Positions 44,073 through 51,689 of a DNA stretch of 64,000 nt are shown one piece after another. Numbering within the stretch: position 1 is the first letter of the stretch; each line of letters begins with the position of its first letter. The stretch covers positions 1-64,000 of the forward strand of contig JASGCO010000020.1 of NCBI GenBank assembly GCA_030054095.1. Direction: 5' to 3'. A program made the translations under genes and the position numbers. The notes beneath the pieces were generated by a model that searched no databases, was not told the DNA's origin, and saw only the letters and a program-made list of their open reading frames with translations. The DNA comes from Sediminibacterium sp. (GTDB taxonomy: Bacteria > Bacteroidota > Bacteroidia > B-17B0 > Aurantibacillaceae).

Positions 44073-44976
44073 GCTGACGAATGATATCTATATACGCCTT
44101 TATTTGTTCTACATTTTCAGGTTCAAAGGCTTCAAAATCACCCTGATTTTTGAACCACGTGATTTGCCGTTTGGCATATTGACGGGTTCGTTGTTTAATT
44201 TTTTCAACCGCCGTTTCCAGCGTTATAGTACCATCCAGATAGTCAAACAATTCTGAATACCCTACCGTTTTCAGCGCATTACAATTCCGGAAAGGGAGCA
44301 AGCCGCGTACTTCCTTTTCCAGCCCCTCCCGCATCATCGTTTCTACCCGTTGGTTAATCCGTTCATAAAGCGCTTCCCGATCCATCGTTATAAAAAGCGG
44401 AATTGTGGTAAAGGTTCTTTGAATACTGGTTTGGTTAAGATAAGAGGAAAAGGGTTTCCCGGTATGCTTAAATACTTCTATTGCTCTGATTAAGCGTTGC
44501 GGATTATTCAGATCCACTTTGTGATAATACGTTTCATCACATTGTTTTAAGGTATCTTGCAACCAAGCAAGTCCCTGTTTTGCAAATGCGGCGTTTAGTT
44601 CGTCACGCACAGGCGCAGGTATTTCCGGAAATTCATCCACTCCGTTTAATACTGCGTTAATATAAAGCCCGGAGCCTCCTACCATAATACACATACCCTG
44701 TTTATCGAGCAATTGATCAATTAATGGAATGGCCTCTTTCTCAAAATGCCCTGCACCGTATAACTCCGTTACCGAATGCGTATTAATAAAATGATGCTTT
44801 ACCAGAGCCAACTCCTCTTCCGTTGGCTTGGCGGTCCCTATATTCATTTCCCGGTAGAACTGCCTTCCGTCGGCCGACACAATTTCGCAATCGTAATACT
44901 TTGCCAGTTCTATAGCAAGTCGGGTTTTACCAACAGCGGTTGGTCCTCCTATTACAACCAGAAAACGCCCCGCCAT
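44065..44976 (-). CDS. miaA: tRNA dimethylallyltransferase
   Basis: A 303-residue enzyme that transfers a dimethylallyl group to A37 of tRNAs reading codons that start with U. It shows the P-loop GGPTAVGKT at the N-terminus, SADGRQFYREMNIGTAKP (the DSxQ region, here DGRQ), GGSGLYINAVLNG, and the RQYAKRQITWFKNQ segment near the C-terminus. Length is typical. It sits 3 bases after yicC and overlaps the MFS gene. Confidence 0.95.
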   Translation of the reverse strand: MAGRFLVVIGGPTAVGKTRLAIELAKYYDCEIVSADGRQFYREMNIGTAKPTEEELALVKHHFINTHSVTELYGAGHFEKEAIPLIDQLLDKQGMCIMVGGSGLYINAVLNGVDEFPEIPAPVRDELNAAFAKQGLAWLQDTLKQCDETYYHKVDLNNPQRLIRAIEVFKHTGKPFSSYLNQTSIQRTFTTIPLFITMDREALYERINQRVETMMREGLEKEVRGLLPFRNCNALKTVGYSELFDYLDGTITLETAVEKIKQRTRQYAKRQITWFKNQGDFEAFEPENVEQIKAYIDIIRQHA

Positions 44977-44979
44977 CGC

Positions 44980-45849
44980 CTACAAAACATTATTACTTTG
45001 CTCCTTTATTTTTTCCAATTCATCTTTCATCAGTACTACCAGTTTTTGCATTCCGGCATCATTGGCTTTACTACCAATAGTATTGATTTCCCTGCCTATT
45101 TCCTGAGCTATAAAATTCAGTTTACGTCCGGCGCCGGATTCTTTCATCGTATTTCTGAAATAATCCAGATGCGTCTGTAAACGTACTTTCTCTTCGTTTA
45201 TATCCAGTTTTTCTATGTAATAGATTAGTTCCTGCTCTAAACGGTTCTCGTCTATTTTATCTTTACCTATTGCCTCGTGCAAATTAGTTTTAATACGCTC
45301 TTTAATGGTTTGAACACGTTGCTGATCCAGCTGTTTAATACTCTCCAGACTGGAAGCAATGGCCGTTAAGCGGGTTTCAAAATCACGCTGAAGGGATTCA
45401 CCTTCCGTTTTACGAAACGCGTCGAGGGCCTGAACGGCTTCAAGTACAACCGCTTTTATCTGTTTCCATTCATTTTCATCTACTTCTTTTTTCTCGCTTT
45501 TAAAAACATCGGGCATCCGCAACACTATATTTAAAGGATCCGCTAATGGCTCACCCAATTCCGTTGCTAATTGTTTTAATTGCTGGTAGTAATTTTTGGC
45601 CAGGGGGACATTAATATCACTTACCTGATCAGCTGCTTGTTTTTCCACAGTAAGACTTAAATCTATTTTCCCACGTTCCAGCAAGCGGGTCAGTTCGTTC
45701 CGGATTTCCATTTCGTAATTACGGTACGTTCCCGGCATCCGCAGGTTTATATCCGCGCCTTTACTGTTAACCGAACGTAATTCGACCGTTATGCTATCGG
45801 TCCCGTTTATTTTAGAGGCTTTTCCAAAGCCCGTCATTGATTTAATCAT
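44980..45849 (-). CDS. YicC-family endoribonuclease
   Basis: A 289-residue cytoplasmic protein of the YicC family. It opens with MIKSMTGFGKA, continues with an N-terminal YicC domain (about 1-155) and ends with the conserved DUF1732 region GRKLNFIAQEIGREINTIGSKANDA. E. coli YicC promotes degradation of the RyhB small RNA and has endoribonuclease activity. It overlaps the upstream DMT transporter gene by 8 bases and lies 3 bases before miaA. In many genomes yicC is next to gmk; here it is not. Confidence 0.92.
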   Translation of the reverse strand: MIKSMTGFGKASKINGTDSITVELRSVNSKGADINLRMPGTYRNYEMEIRNELTRLLERGKIDLSLTVEKQAADQVSDINVPLAKNYYQQLKQLATELGEPLADPLNIVLRMPDVFKSEKKEVDENEWKQIKAVVLEAVQALDAFRKTEGESLQRDFETRLTAIASSLESIKQLDQQRVQTIKERIKTNLHEAIGKDKIDENRLEQELIYYIEKLDINEEKVRLQTHLDYFRNTMKESGAGRKLNFIAQEIGREINTIGSKANDAGMQKLVVLMKDELEKIKEQSNNVL

Positions 45850-46747
45850 GTTTTTTGTCTTGAACGGGTTTATTCTGTTTGCTTACCAGATACAAACCCG
45901 AAATTATTAATAATCCGGAAACTATTTTAGTCGGTGTTAACCGATCAGCCTGCATAAACATGGCCACCAGCAAAGCCAAAAAAGGCTGTAGGTAAATATA
46001 GGCACTGGCTACCGACGGATTCAATCGTTTTAACCCGTAAATATTGAACACATAAGCCAGAAATGTGGTAGCTACTACAACAAAAGCCAGCGACCACCAG
46101 GCATTCGCTGTAAAATGGTTCCACTCAATAACCTCAACCTGCTGCCAGGCAATAGGAATGATGCCAATTGCTCCGATCAGAAACATCCAACGCATTAAAA
46201 TAAACGGATGGTACTTTTGCATCAGGGGCCGGGAAAGCACCATAAAAACAGCCCACGATGTAGCATTGACAAGGGTCAGTAAATCACCCGCCATGGTAGC
46301 GCTCCCCAGTTCGAAACGTCCTTTAAACAACAACAAATTCAATGCGCCTGCCAAAGCTAATACCAATCCTAATAAACGCAGGGGGCGTATGCGTTCCTTT
46401 ACTAAAAAGGCCATTAATAACACCACAATGATAGGATTAGAAATCATGATAATGGCCGAGTTAATCGGTTCTGTAAGACTCAATCCCCAGATATAAAATA
46501 CCTGATTAATGAGCACGCCGCAAAGTGCCAACACAAACAATCGTTTACGATCTGACCGGTCAATGGGCACTTGAGGTACAAACAAGCTACTGATCCAGAA
46601 TAGCAAACATGCTCCGATAATACGAAAAAACACCAGAGCAAAAGGTTGCAGAAAATGAGGCATCAAATCCTTTGCCACACTATAATTCAGCGCGTAAATA
46701 ATCTGAGCTAGCAGTAGTGAAATATGTCCGAACCACTCTTTTTTCAA
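45842..46747 (-). CDS. EamA/DMT-superfamily transporter
   Basis: A 301-residue membrane protein with ten predicted TM helices in two EamA repeats. It probably exports metabolites or takes up small molecules, as RhaT/YdcZ-like proteins do. The start is a TTG giving M-KKEWFGHISLLLAQ, the family's usual N-terminus; no ATG is close. On the minus strand a CAATTTTG box (one base off TAnnTTTG) ends 7 bases before this TTG, which supports the start and makes this the first gene of the operon with yicC, miaA and the MFS gene. Confidence 0.87.
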   Translation of the reverse strand: MKKEWFGHISLLLAQIIYALNYSVAKDLMPHFLQPFALVFFRIIGACLLFWISSLFVPQVPIDRSDRKRLFVLALCGVLINQVFYIWGLSLTEPINSAIIMISNPIIVVLLMAFLVKERIRPLRLLGLVLALAGALNLLLFKGRFELGSATMAGDLLTLVNATSWAVFMVLSRPLMQKYHPFILMRWMFLIGAIGIIPIAWQQVEVIEWNHFTANAWWSLAFVVVATTFLAYVFNIYGLKRLNPSVASAYIYLQPFLALLVAMFMQADRLTPTKIVSGLLIISGLYLVSKQNKPVQDKKHD

Positions 46748-46859
46748 AACCCTGCAAAATTGCTGATTTTAATTGGCATTACAGCTATCAGGCAGAATTT
46801 TAGTTTAATACGGTCAATAGCACAAAACCTTTAAGATTACCCAAACCTTATCTTTTTTA

Positions 46860-46867
46860 TACTTTTG
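46860..46867 (+). promoter_or_regulatory. -7 box of the metal-receptor gene, nearly leaderless
   Basis: TACTTTTG (46860-46867) is a perfect TAnnTTTG box ending 6 bases before the ATG at 46874. A TTA at 46837-46839, 20 bases upstream, may serve as a weak -33 element. A TTG that overlaps the box is rejected as start. Confidence 0.65.
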
Positions 46868-46873
46868 CAGAAT

Positions 46874-47677
46874 ATGTTCATCCGCTTATATGATCAAACC
46901 GGGTACGAAGTGATTCTAAAACACCGACCAAAGCGTATTGTTTCATTGGTACCCTCTAAAAGTGAGTATTTGTGGGAACTGGGTTTACAAAATGAACTCG
47001 TAGGGATTACCAAGTTTTGCATTCATCCCGATCAAATGTTCCGAACCGTCCCCAGAATTGGTGGCACCAAGAATGTCAATCTTCAAAAACTGGAAGGCCT
47101 GAATCCCGATCTGATTATTGCCAATAAAGAAGAAAATACGCAAAGCGACATTGAATACCTCAGAAAACGCTTTCCGGTATATACCAGCGATATTATTCGG
47201 CTTGATGAAGCTTTCAATATGCTTTCCGACATAGGACAACTAACCGGTAAAACAGAAAAGGCATTAAAAATAGCCGAAACTACGCGCCAGAATCTGGAAA
47301 CCGTAAAAGGCATTGCAAAAGGCCGAAAAGTGGCCTATTTAATTTGGCAGGATCCTTATATGGCAGCGGGCGGAAACACGTTTATTGACACCTTATTACA
47401 GCACAGTGGCTTTATTAACGTATTTACATCCATGCCCCGCTATCCTCAATTACAACTTGCCGACATCGCCAACTCCGGGGCCGATTACCTGTTTTTGTCA
47501 ACCGAACCTTTTCCCTTTACCGAAAAACACGTTCAGAGCCTGAAACAGGATTGGTATCAATCATTTCCTTCGCAAACCATCACTATCAGGATTGCCGACG
47601 GAGAAGCCTTTAGCTGGTATGGCAGCCGTTTAATGCATTTTCAAGAATACATTAGGGATTTTATTACAAAACTGTAA
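46874..47677 (+). CDS. helical-backbone metal receptor, BtuF-like, without signal peptide
   Basis: A 267-residue protein with the two-lobe periplasmic-binding fold (PF01497) of cobalamin and Fe-siderophore receptors: RPKRIVSLVPSKSEYLWELG at the N-terminus, KLEGLNPDLIIANKEEN in the first lobe and a YLFLSTEPFPF segment in the second. Unlike BtuF it starts directly with the domain (FIRLYDQTG) and has no signal peptide or lipobox, so it may act in the cytoplasm or leave by another route. There are no BtuCD-type genes next to it. The start ATG is fixed by the promoter box 6 bases upstream. Confidence 0.82.
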   Translation: MFIRLYDQTGYEVILKHRPKRIVSLVPSKSEYLWELGLQNELVGITKFCIHPDQMFRTVPRIGGTKNVNLQKLEGLNPDLIIANKEENTQSDIEYLRKRFPVYTSDIIRLDEAFNMLSDIGQLTGKTEKALKIAETTRQNLETVKGIAKGRKVAYLIWQDPYMAAGGNTFIDTLLQHSGFINVFTSMPRYPQLQLADIANSGADYLFLSTEPFPFTEKHVQSLKQDWYQSFPSQTITIRIADGEAFSWYGSRLMHFQEYIRDFITKL

Positions 47678-47734
47678 TAGATCAGGAACGATTAAACATC
47701 CTGTTTGCTATTATCTTGCATTTTTGACATAAAT

Positions 47735-47742
47735 TAAATTTG
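47735..47742 (+). promoter_or_regulatory. -7 box of the cold-shock gene
   Basis: TAAATTTG (47735-47742) is a perfect -7 box 47 bases before the ATG at 47790. A TTG at 47716-47718 lies 16 bases upstream, shorter than usual. The leader of about 40 bases is AT-rich, as often seen before cold-shock genes. Confidence 0.5.
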
Positions 47743-47789
47743 GTATATTGATTTTATTTAGGTTTCTTTATCGTCTATTAAGAACACTA

Positions 47790-47981
47790 ATGAAAACAGG
47801 AACAATTAAATTTTTTAATGAAACAAAAGGATTTGGTTTTATTAAAGAGGACGGATCAAATGCTGAACATTTTGTACACGCTACAGGTTTGGTTGACAAA
47901 GTAAAAGACAATGACAAAGTTGAATTCGATGTAGCCGAAGGAAAACGTGGTCCGAATGCTGTGAACGTAAAAAAAATCTAA
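47790..47981 (+). CDS. cold-shock domain protein (CspA family)
   Basis: A 63-residue single-stranded RNA/DNA-binding protein. It contains the family RNP1 motif as KGFGFI (residues 12-17) and RNP2-like HFVHATGL, and ends with the VEFDVAEGKRGPNAVNVKKI strand. It would act as an RNA chaperone. The start MKTGTIKFF is canonical; an upstream ATG would add 14 unsupported residues. A strong intrinsic terminator follows, so the gene is monocistronic. Confidence 0.95.
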   Translation: MKTGTIKFFNETKGFGFIKEDGSNAEHFVHATGLVDKVKDNDKVEFDVAEGKRGPNAVNVKKI

Positions 47982-48001
47982 GCATATAATCTTTTAACGT
48001 A

Positions 48002-48033
48002 AAGAAGCTGCCTAAAAGCAGCTTCTTTTTTTT
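48002..48033 (+). terminator. intrinsic terminator after the cold-shock gene
   Basis: A perfect 10-bp stem AAGAAGCTGC (48002-48011) / GCAGCTTCTT (48018-48027) with a 6-base loop, merging into a run of eight or more T. It lies 20 bases after the stop codon. Confidence 0.95.
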
Positions 48034-48093
48034 GGAGTAAATTAAAAGATAAACGCTTATAATAACCTCAAAAATCTCACACAATGATTACAA

Positions 48094-49440
48094 CTACTCT
48101 ACCCCATCAAAAATTAGTACAAACTCGGTGCCTTCTGAAACAACTGTTTTAACCTGTATTTGCGCCTTATGCAACAACAAAATGTGTTTGCTTACACTTA
48201 GGCCCACACCAGTCCCATTTTTCTTGGTTGTAAAAAAGGGGACAAAAATATGATCTAATACCTTAGGTTCCATGCCTTTTCCGTTATCGCGTACTCGTAA
48301 CCAAACCTTTTCCTTCACCTCTTCCGCTATTAATGTAATGCAAGGGTTGGGATTATGATGCACAGCATCAGTAGCATTCAGTACCAGATTAATTAAGACT
48401 TGCTGGAGTAAAGGCTCATCGGCGGCTATGCTCAGTAAAGGATCATTGAGTACTACTTCCAACTCGATTCCCATTTTTTCGAGAGTAGGTATAAAAAGCG
48501 TTTGCACATGCTCAAACAAATTACTTACCTGAATAGTGGTTTTATTCACAGTGGTAATGCGGCTCATGTGGCGATACGTTTCGGTAAACCGCAATAATCC
48601 TTCACTCCGGTTTTTAATAGTGTCTATCCCCGCCAGCAAATCACCAATAAGTTCACTACCTGGCGGAACAGATGCAGTAGTTAAACGTTCTTTCAGTACT
48701 TCGGACAAGGAACTGATAGGCGCCACCGAATTCATAATTTCGTGTGTTAGTACCCGCAACAGTTTTTGCCATGCCTTGGCCGCTTCATCGCCTAACTCGC
48801 CGCTTATGTTTTGCATAGCTACCAATTTATAACGCTGCCCATTACTCTCGAACAATCTGGAGGAGAGTAAAATTTTTTGTGAGGACGCGTCCTGTTCTAA
48901 ATCAAACACACGCTTGGTCCAGGAAGCCAGATGTATTAATTCGTCGTAAAATGCAGGATGTTTCTTCGAAAGGGCATGAACCGAACGAAGGTAAGGCAAA
49001 TCAATCATTTGTTTGAACGCTTCATTCATCCATAGCACTTTACCACTTTCCACTTCGTAAGACAGGATTCCAGTATCCACCATTTCGAAAATAGTTTTCA
49101 AATGAATAAACTGCGTTTCCCGATCTTTGCTCATATCGCGAAACATGCCGTTGACCTGATTAAAATATTCTCTGAGCCACCGGCGTTCAAGGGGAACGGA
49201 TGTTTCATCAAAGTGGCGCGTAAAGTCCTTATAACGCAGCGACTCCATAAAATGATCCATTTCGGTACGTATCGCGTTAAGATAACGATTATAGGTAAAG
49301 ATACACCACAGCATGCAGAGAGCAAGCACAACTGTCCACACATAAGCGCCATAAAAAAACAACACCACCGTTGTCACACTACCTGCTACCAAAAGGAATA
49401 TCCATCCCGCGTTTCCTATGCGCATTCGCTTAAATATCAT
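48094..49440 (-). CDS. sensor histidine kinase (NtrB-like, two TM)
   Basis: A 448-residue membrane sensor. Two adjacent TM helices (about residues 13-50) leave almost no periplasmic loop, so it probably senses a cytoplasmic or membrane signal. A HAMP-like linker and a PAS-like domain (about 120-215, IFEMVDTGILSYEVESGKVLWMN) precede the HisKA box THEIMNSVAPISSL and the HATPase with NLVLNATDAV, DNGKGM and GTGVGLS. The ATG at 49440 overlaps the end of the response-regulator gene by 11 bases; a longer start would overlap more. With the sigma-54 activator it forms an NtrB/NtrC-like pair. Confidence 0.9.
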   Translation of the reverse strand: MIFKRMRIGNAGWIFLLVAGSVTTVVLFFYGAYVWTVVLALCMLWCIFTYNRYLNAIRTEMDHFMESLRYKDFTRHFDETSVPLERRWLREYFNQVNGMFRDMSKDRETQFIHLKTIFEMVDTGILSYEVESGKVLWMNEAFKQMIDLPYLRSVHALSKKHPAFYDELIHLASWTKRVFDLEQDASSQKILLSSRLFESNGQRYKLVAMQNISGELGDEAAKAWQKLLRVLTHEIMNSVAPISSLSEVLKERLTTASVPPGSELIGDLLAGIDTIKNRSEGLLRFTETYRHMSRITTVNKTTIQVSNLFEHVQTLFIPTLEKMGIELEVVLNDPLLSIAADEPLLQQVLINLVLNATDAVHHNPNPCITLIAEEVKEKVWLRVRDNGKGMEPKVLDHIFVPFFTTKKNGTGVGLSVSKHILLLHKAQIQVKTVVSEGTEFVLIFDGVE

Positions 49441-50782
49441 GCTTGCCCAACTTACGATATAACGCTGTACGGGTAATACCCAATTCCTTAGCGGCACGGG
49501 TAATGTTCCCGTTGTTTTTTTCAATAACCCGCAATATGGTTTGCTTTTCTAATTTATTCAGATTGGTTTCTGTGCCTTTTTCAGAAGATTGCAAAGCATT
49601 CTCCATAGAAGAAAACAACAAATCGGCAGGTTCTATAACTGTTCCATCAGCCATAATAACAGCCCGCTCCATTATGTATTGCAATTCTCTGACATTTCCG
49701 GGGAAAGTATAACGGTTCAGTTTCGTTTTTGCTGAATGGCTTAATCGTATGTCTGGTTTAAAATACTTATTTCCGTACAACGACAGGTAATAAGCTGCAA
49801 GAGGTTCAATATCTTCGGTTCTTTCGCGAAGGGGCGGAATCACTAACTCTACCGTGTTAATCCGGTACAGAAGGTCTTTACGGAACCGTTGTTCGTTAAC
49901 CAGTTCCGAAAAAGGCACATTAGTCGCACAAATCAAACGAATATCAACCGCAACAGGCACATTGCTTCCTAAAGGCGTTATTTGACGGTTTTGTAACGCA
50001 CTTAATAATTTTGCCTGCTGTTGTAACGCAATGTTCCCGATCTCATCCAAAAACAAAGTACCACCATGAGCTGTTTCAAAGCGTCCGGTTCTGTCTTCGC
50101 GCGCATCTGTAAAAGCGCCTTTTTTATACCCGAACAATTCGCTCTCAAATAAACTTTCCGTTAGTGCGCCTACATCTACTTTTACAAAAGCGGCTGCCGA
50201 CCGCAGGGAGGCGTGATGGATAGCCCGGGCCAGCACATCTTTTCCGGTACCGTTCTCTCCCAGAATAAGGATGTTGGCATCTGTTGGAGCTACTTTCTCC
50301 AGTTTTTTAAATACAGCCAGCATTGCCGCACTGTTTCCTATGATTCCCTTATCGTCCCAGGCAGAGGTCCTGTTTTGTGGTGCCTGCGCCCCACTCTTTC
50401 GGGCCAGTAATGTTTTAAGTGACGTTACCAGTTGCTGATTCTTCCATGGTTTAATAATAAAATCAGAAGCCCCCTCTTTTAATGCCCTTATCGCTAAATC
50501 AATATCGGCATAAGCTGTAATTAACACCACACTCAGTTCCGGACGCAACTCCCGGATTCTGCTCAGCCAGTATAGCCCTTCGTTTCCGGTATTAACCGAT
50601 GCGGTAAAGTTCATATCGAGCAATACCACATCAAACTGTTGCTTTGAAATAACCGAAGGAATATTCCCCGGATGCTGCTCTGTCACCACACAAGCTGCTT
50701 CCGTCTTAAAAAGCAGTTGCATAGTGGTTAAAATATCCGGATCATCATCCACTACCAATATGCTCGCCTTTTTCAAATCCAT
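49430..50782 (-). CDS. sigma-54-dependent NtrC-family response regulator
   Basis: A 450-residue activator. The receiver domain (1-120) has the acidic pocket DDDPD, the phospho-acceptor Asp in VVLLDMNF and the conserved Lys in FIIKPW. The AAA+ domain (about 150-380) has Walker A GENGTGKD, the sigma-54-contact loop GAFTDA (usual GAFTGA with one change), and the LFLDEIGN Walker B. The C-terminal Fis-type HTH ends with NITRAAKELGITRTALYRKLGK. The ATG at 50782 is preferred to an upstream ATC/GTG-type extension. It is divergent from a MacB-like ABC operon that has a sigma-54-like promoter, its likely target. Confidence 0.95.
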   Translation of the reverse strand: MDLKKASILVVDDDPDILTTMQLLFKTEAACVVTEQHPGNIPSVISKQQFDVVLLDMNFTASVNTGNEGLYWLSRIRELRPELSVVLITAYADIDLAIRALKEGASDFIIKPWKNQQLVTSLKTLLARKSGAQAPQNRTSAWDDKGIIGNSAAMLAVFKKLEKVAPTDANILILGENGTGKDVLARAIHHASLRSAAAFVKVDVGALTESLFESELFGYKKGAFTDAREDRTGRFETAHGGTLFLDEIGNIALQQQAKLLSALQNRQITPLGSNVPVAVDIRLICATNVPFSELVNEQRFRKDLLYRINTVELVIPPLRERTEDIEPLAAYYLSLYGNKYFKPDIRLSHSAKTKLNRYTFPGNVRELQYIMERAVIMADGTVIEPADLLFSSMENALQSSEKGTETNLNKLEKQTILRVIEKNNGNITRAAKELGITRTALYRKLGKHDI

Positions 50783-50861
50783 AAGATACGTTTGAACGAT
50801 CAATAAATATACCCAAAATCTGCCTATTTCATTATCAGGTGCTTACAGAAATCACAGAAAT

Positions 50862-50886
50862 AAAGTGTATCAAAACCGGACACTTT
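50862..50886. promoter_or_regulatory. candidate NtrC-type enhancer palindrome
   Basis: AAAGTGT (50862-50868) and ACACTTT (50880-50886) form a perfect 7-bp inverted repeat with an 11-base gap, roughly 110 bases upstream of the predicted sigma-54 start site. A second, weaker inverted repeat, CTGTA-N9-TACAG (about 50888-50906), lies next to it. Position and symmetry fit binding sites of the divergently encoded activator. Confidence 0.45.
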
Positions 50887-50957
50887 GCTGTACGGATGTG
50901 ATACAGTATGTAACTTATTTTTACATAAACTCACTGAAAATCAGCGTACAAAAACTT

Positions 50958-50973
50958 TGGCACAGTATTTTCA
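50958..50973 (+). promoter_or_regulatory. sigma-54-like promoter of the ABC exporter operon
   Basis: TGGCAC (50958-50963), a 5-base spacer and TTTCA (50969-50973) match the sigma-54 consensus TGGCAC-N5-TTGCA with one mismatch (T for G in the -12 element). The GG to C distance is exactly 12 bases, as required. It lies 35 bases before the ATG of the ABC ATPase gene and next to an NtrC-type activator gene. Confidence 0.6.
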
Positions 50974-51007
50974 ATTCCTTTGCTGAAATTAGTATGTCAA
51001 TTTAATT

Positions 51008-51685
51008 ATGATAAAAATTAACCAACTGGAAAAAATTTACAGAACCGACGAAATAGAAACTATTGCGTTGAACAATGTATCGTTCGAAATAAAAGAAGGT
51101 GAATTTGTAGCTATTATGGGGCCTTCGGGATGCGGAAAATCAACCTTAATGAACATTATTGGACTACTTGATCAAATGAATAAAGGGAGTTATCTACTGA
51201 ACGGAACAGAGGTAAATGGTTTATCCGAACGCAAGCGTGCCGACCTCAGAAAAGAAAACATTGGATTTGTATTCCAGAATTTTAACCTAATTGATGAACT
51301 CACTGTATTCGAAAATATTGAACTGCCATTGCTTTATACCGCTGCCAATAGTAATGAACGGAAACAAATGGTGGAACATGTTCTGGAAAAAGTTCAGATC
51401 GCGCATCGCCGAAACCATTACCCGCAACAACTTTCGGGAGGGCAGCAACAACGTGTTGCCGTGGCAAGAGCTGTGGTTAATTCTCCTAAATTGATCTTGG
51501 CCGATGAACCGACCGGAAACCTGGATTCGAGGAATGGCGGAGACGTAATGGAATTACTTAGTCAGCTAAACGATAACGGCACAACTGTTATTATGGTTAC
51601 GCATTCGGAACACGATGCACGCTATACTCACCGGGTTATAAACATGCTGGATGGACAGATTGTTACACAAAAACTAAAATTTTAA
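51008..51685 (+). CDS. MacB/LolD-like ABC transporter ATPase
   Basis: A 225-residue ATPase. Walker [11 protein letters not shown]-loop [14 protein letters not shown], signature LSGGQQQR, Walker [14 protein letters not shown], and the switch His in [11 protein letters not shown] are all present. It belongs to the MacB/LolD group that works with FtsX-type permeases, one of which starts 4 bases downstream. These exporters move peptides, antibiotics or envelope components by a mechanotransmission mechanism. It is likely to be controlled by the divergent two-component system. Confidence 0.95.
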   Translation: MIKINQLEKIYRTDEIETIALNNVSFEIKEGEFVAIMGPSGCGKSTLMNIIGLLDQMNKGSYLLNGTEVNGLSERKRADLRKENIGFVFQNFNLIDELTVFENIELPLLYTAANSNERKQMVEHVLEKVQIAHRRNHYPQQLSGGQQQRVAVARAVVNSPKLILADEPTGNLDSRNGGDVMELLSQLNDNGTTVIMVTHSEHDARYTHRVINMLDGQIVTQKLKF

Positions 51686-51689
51686 GCTT

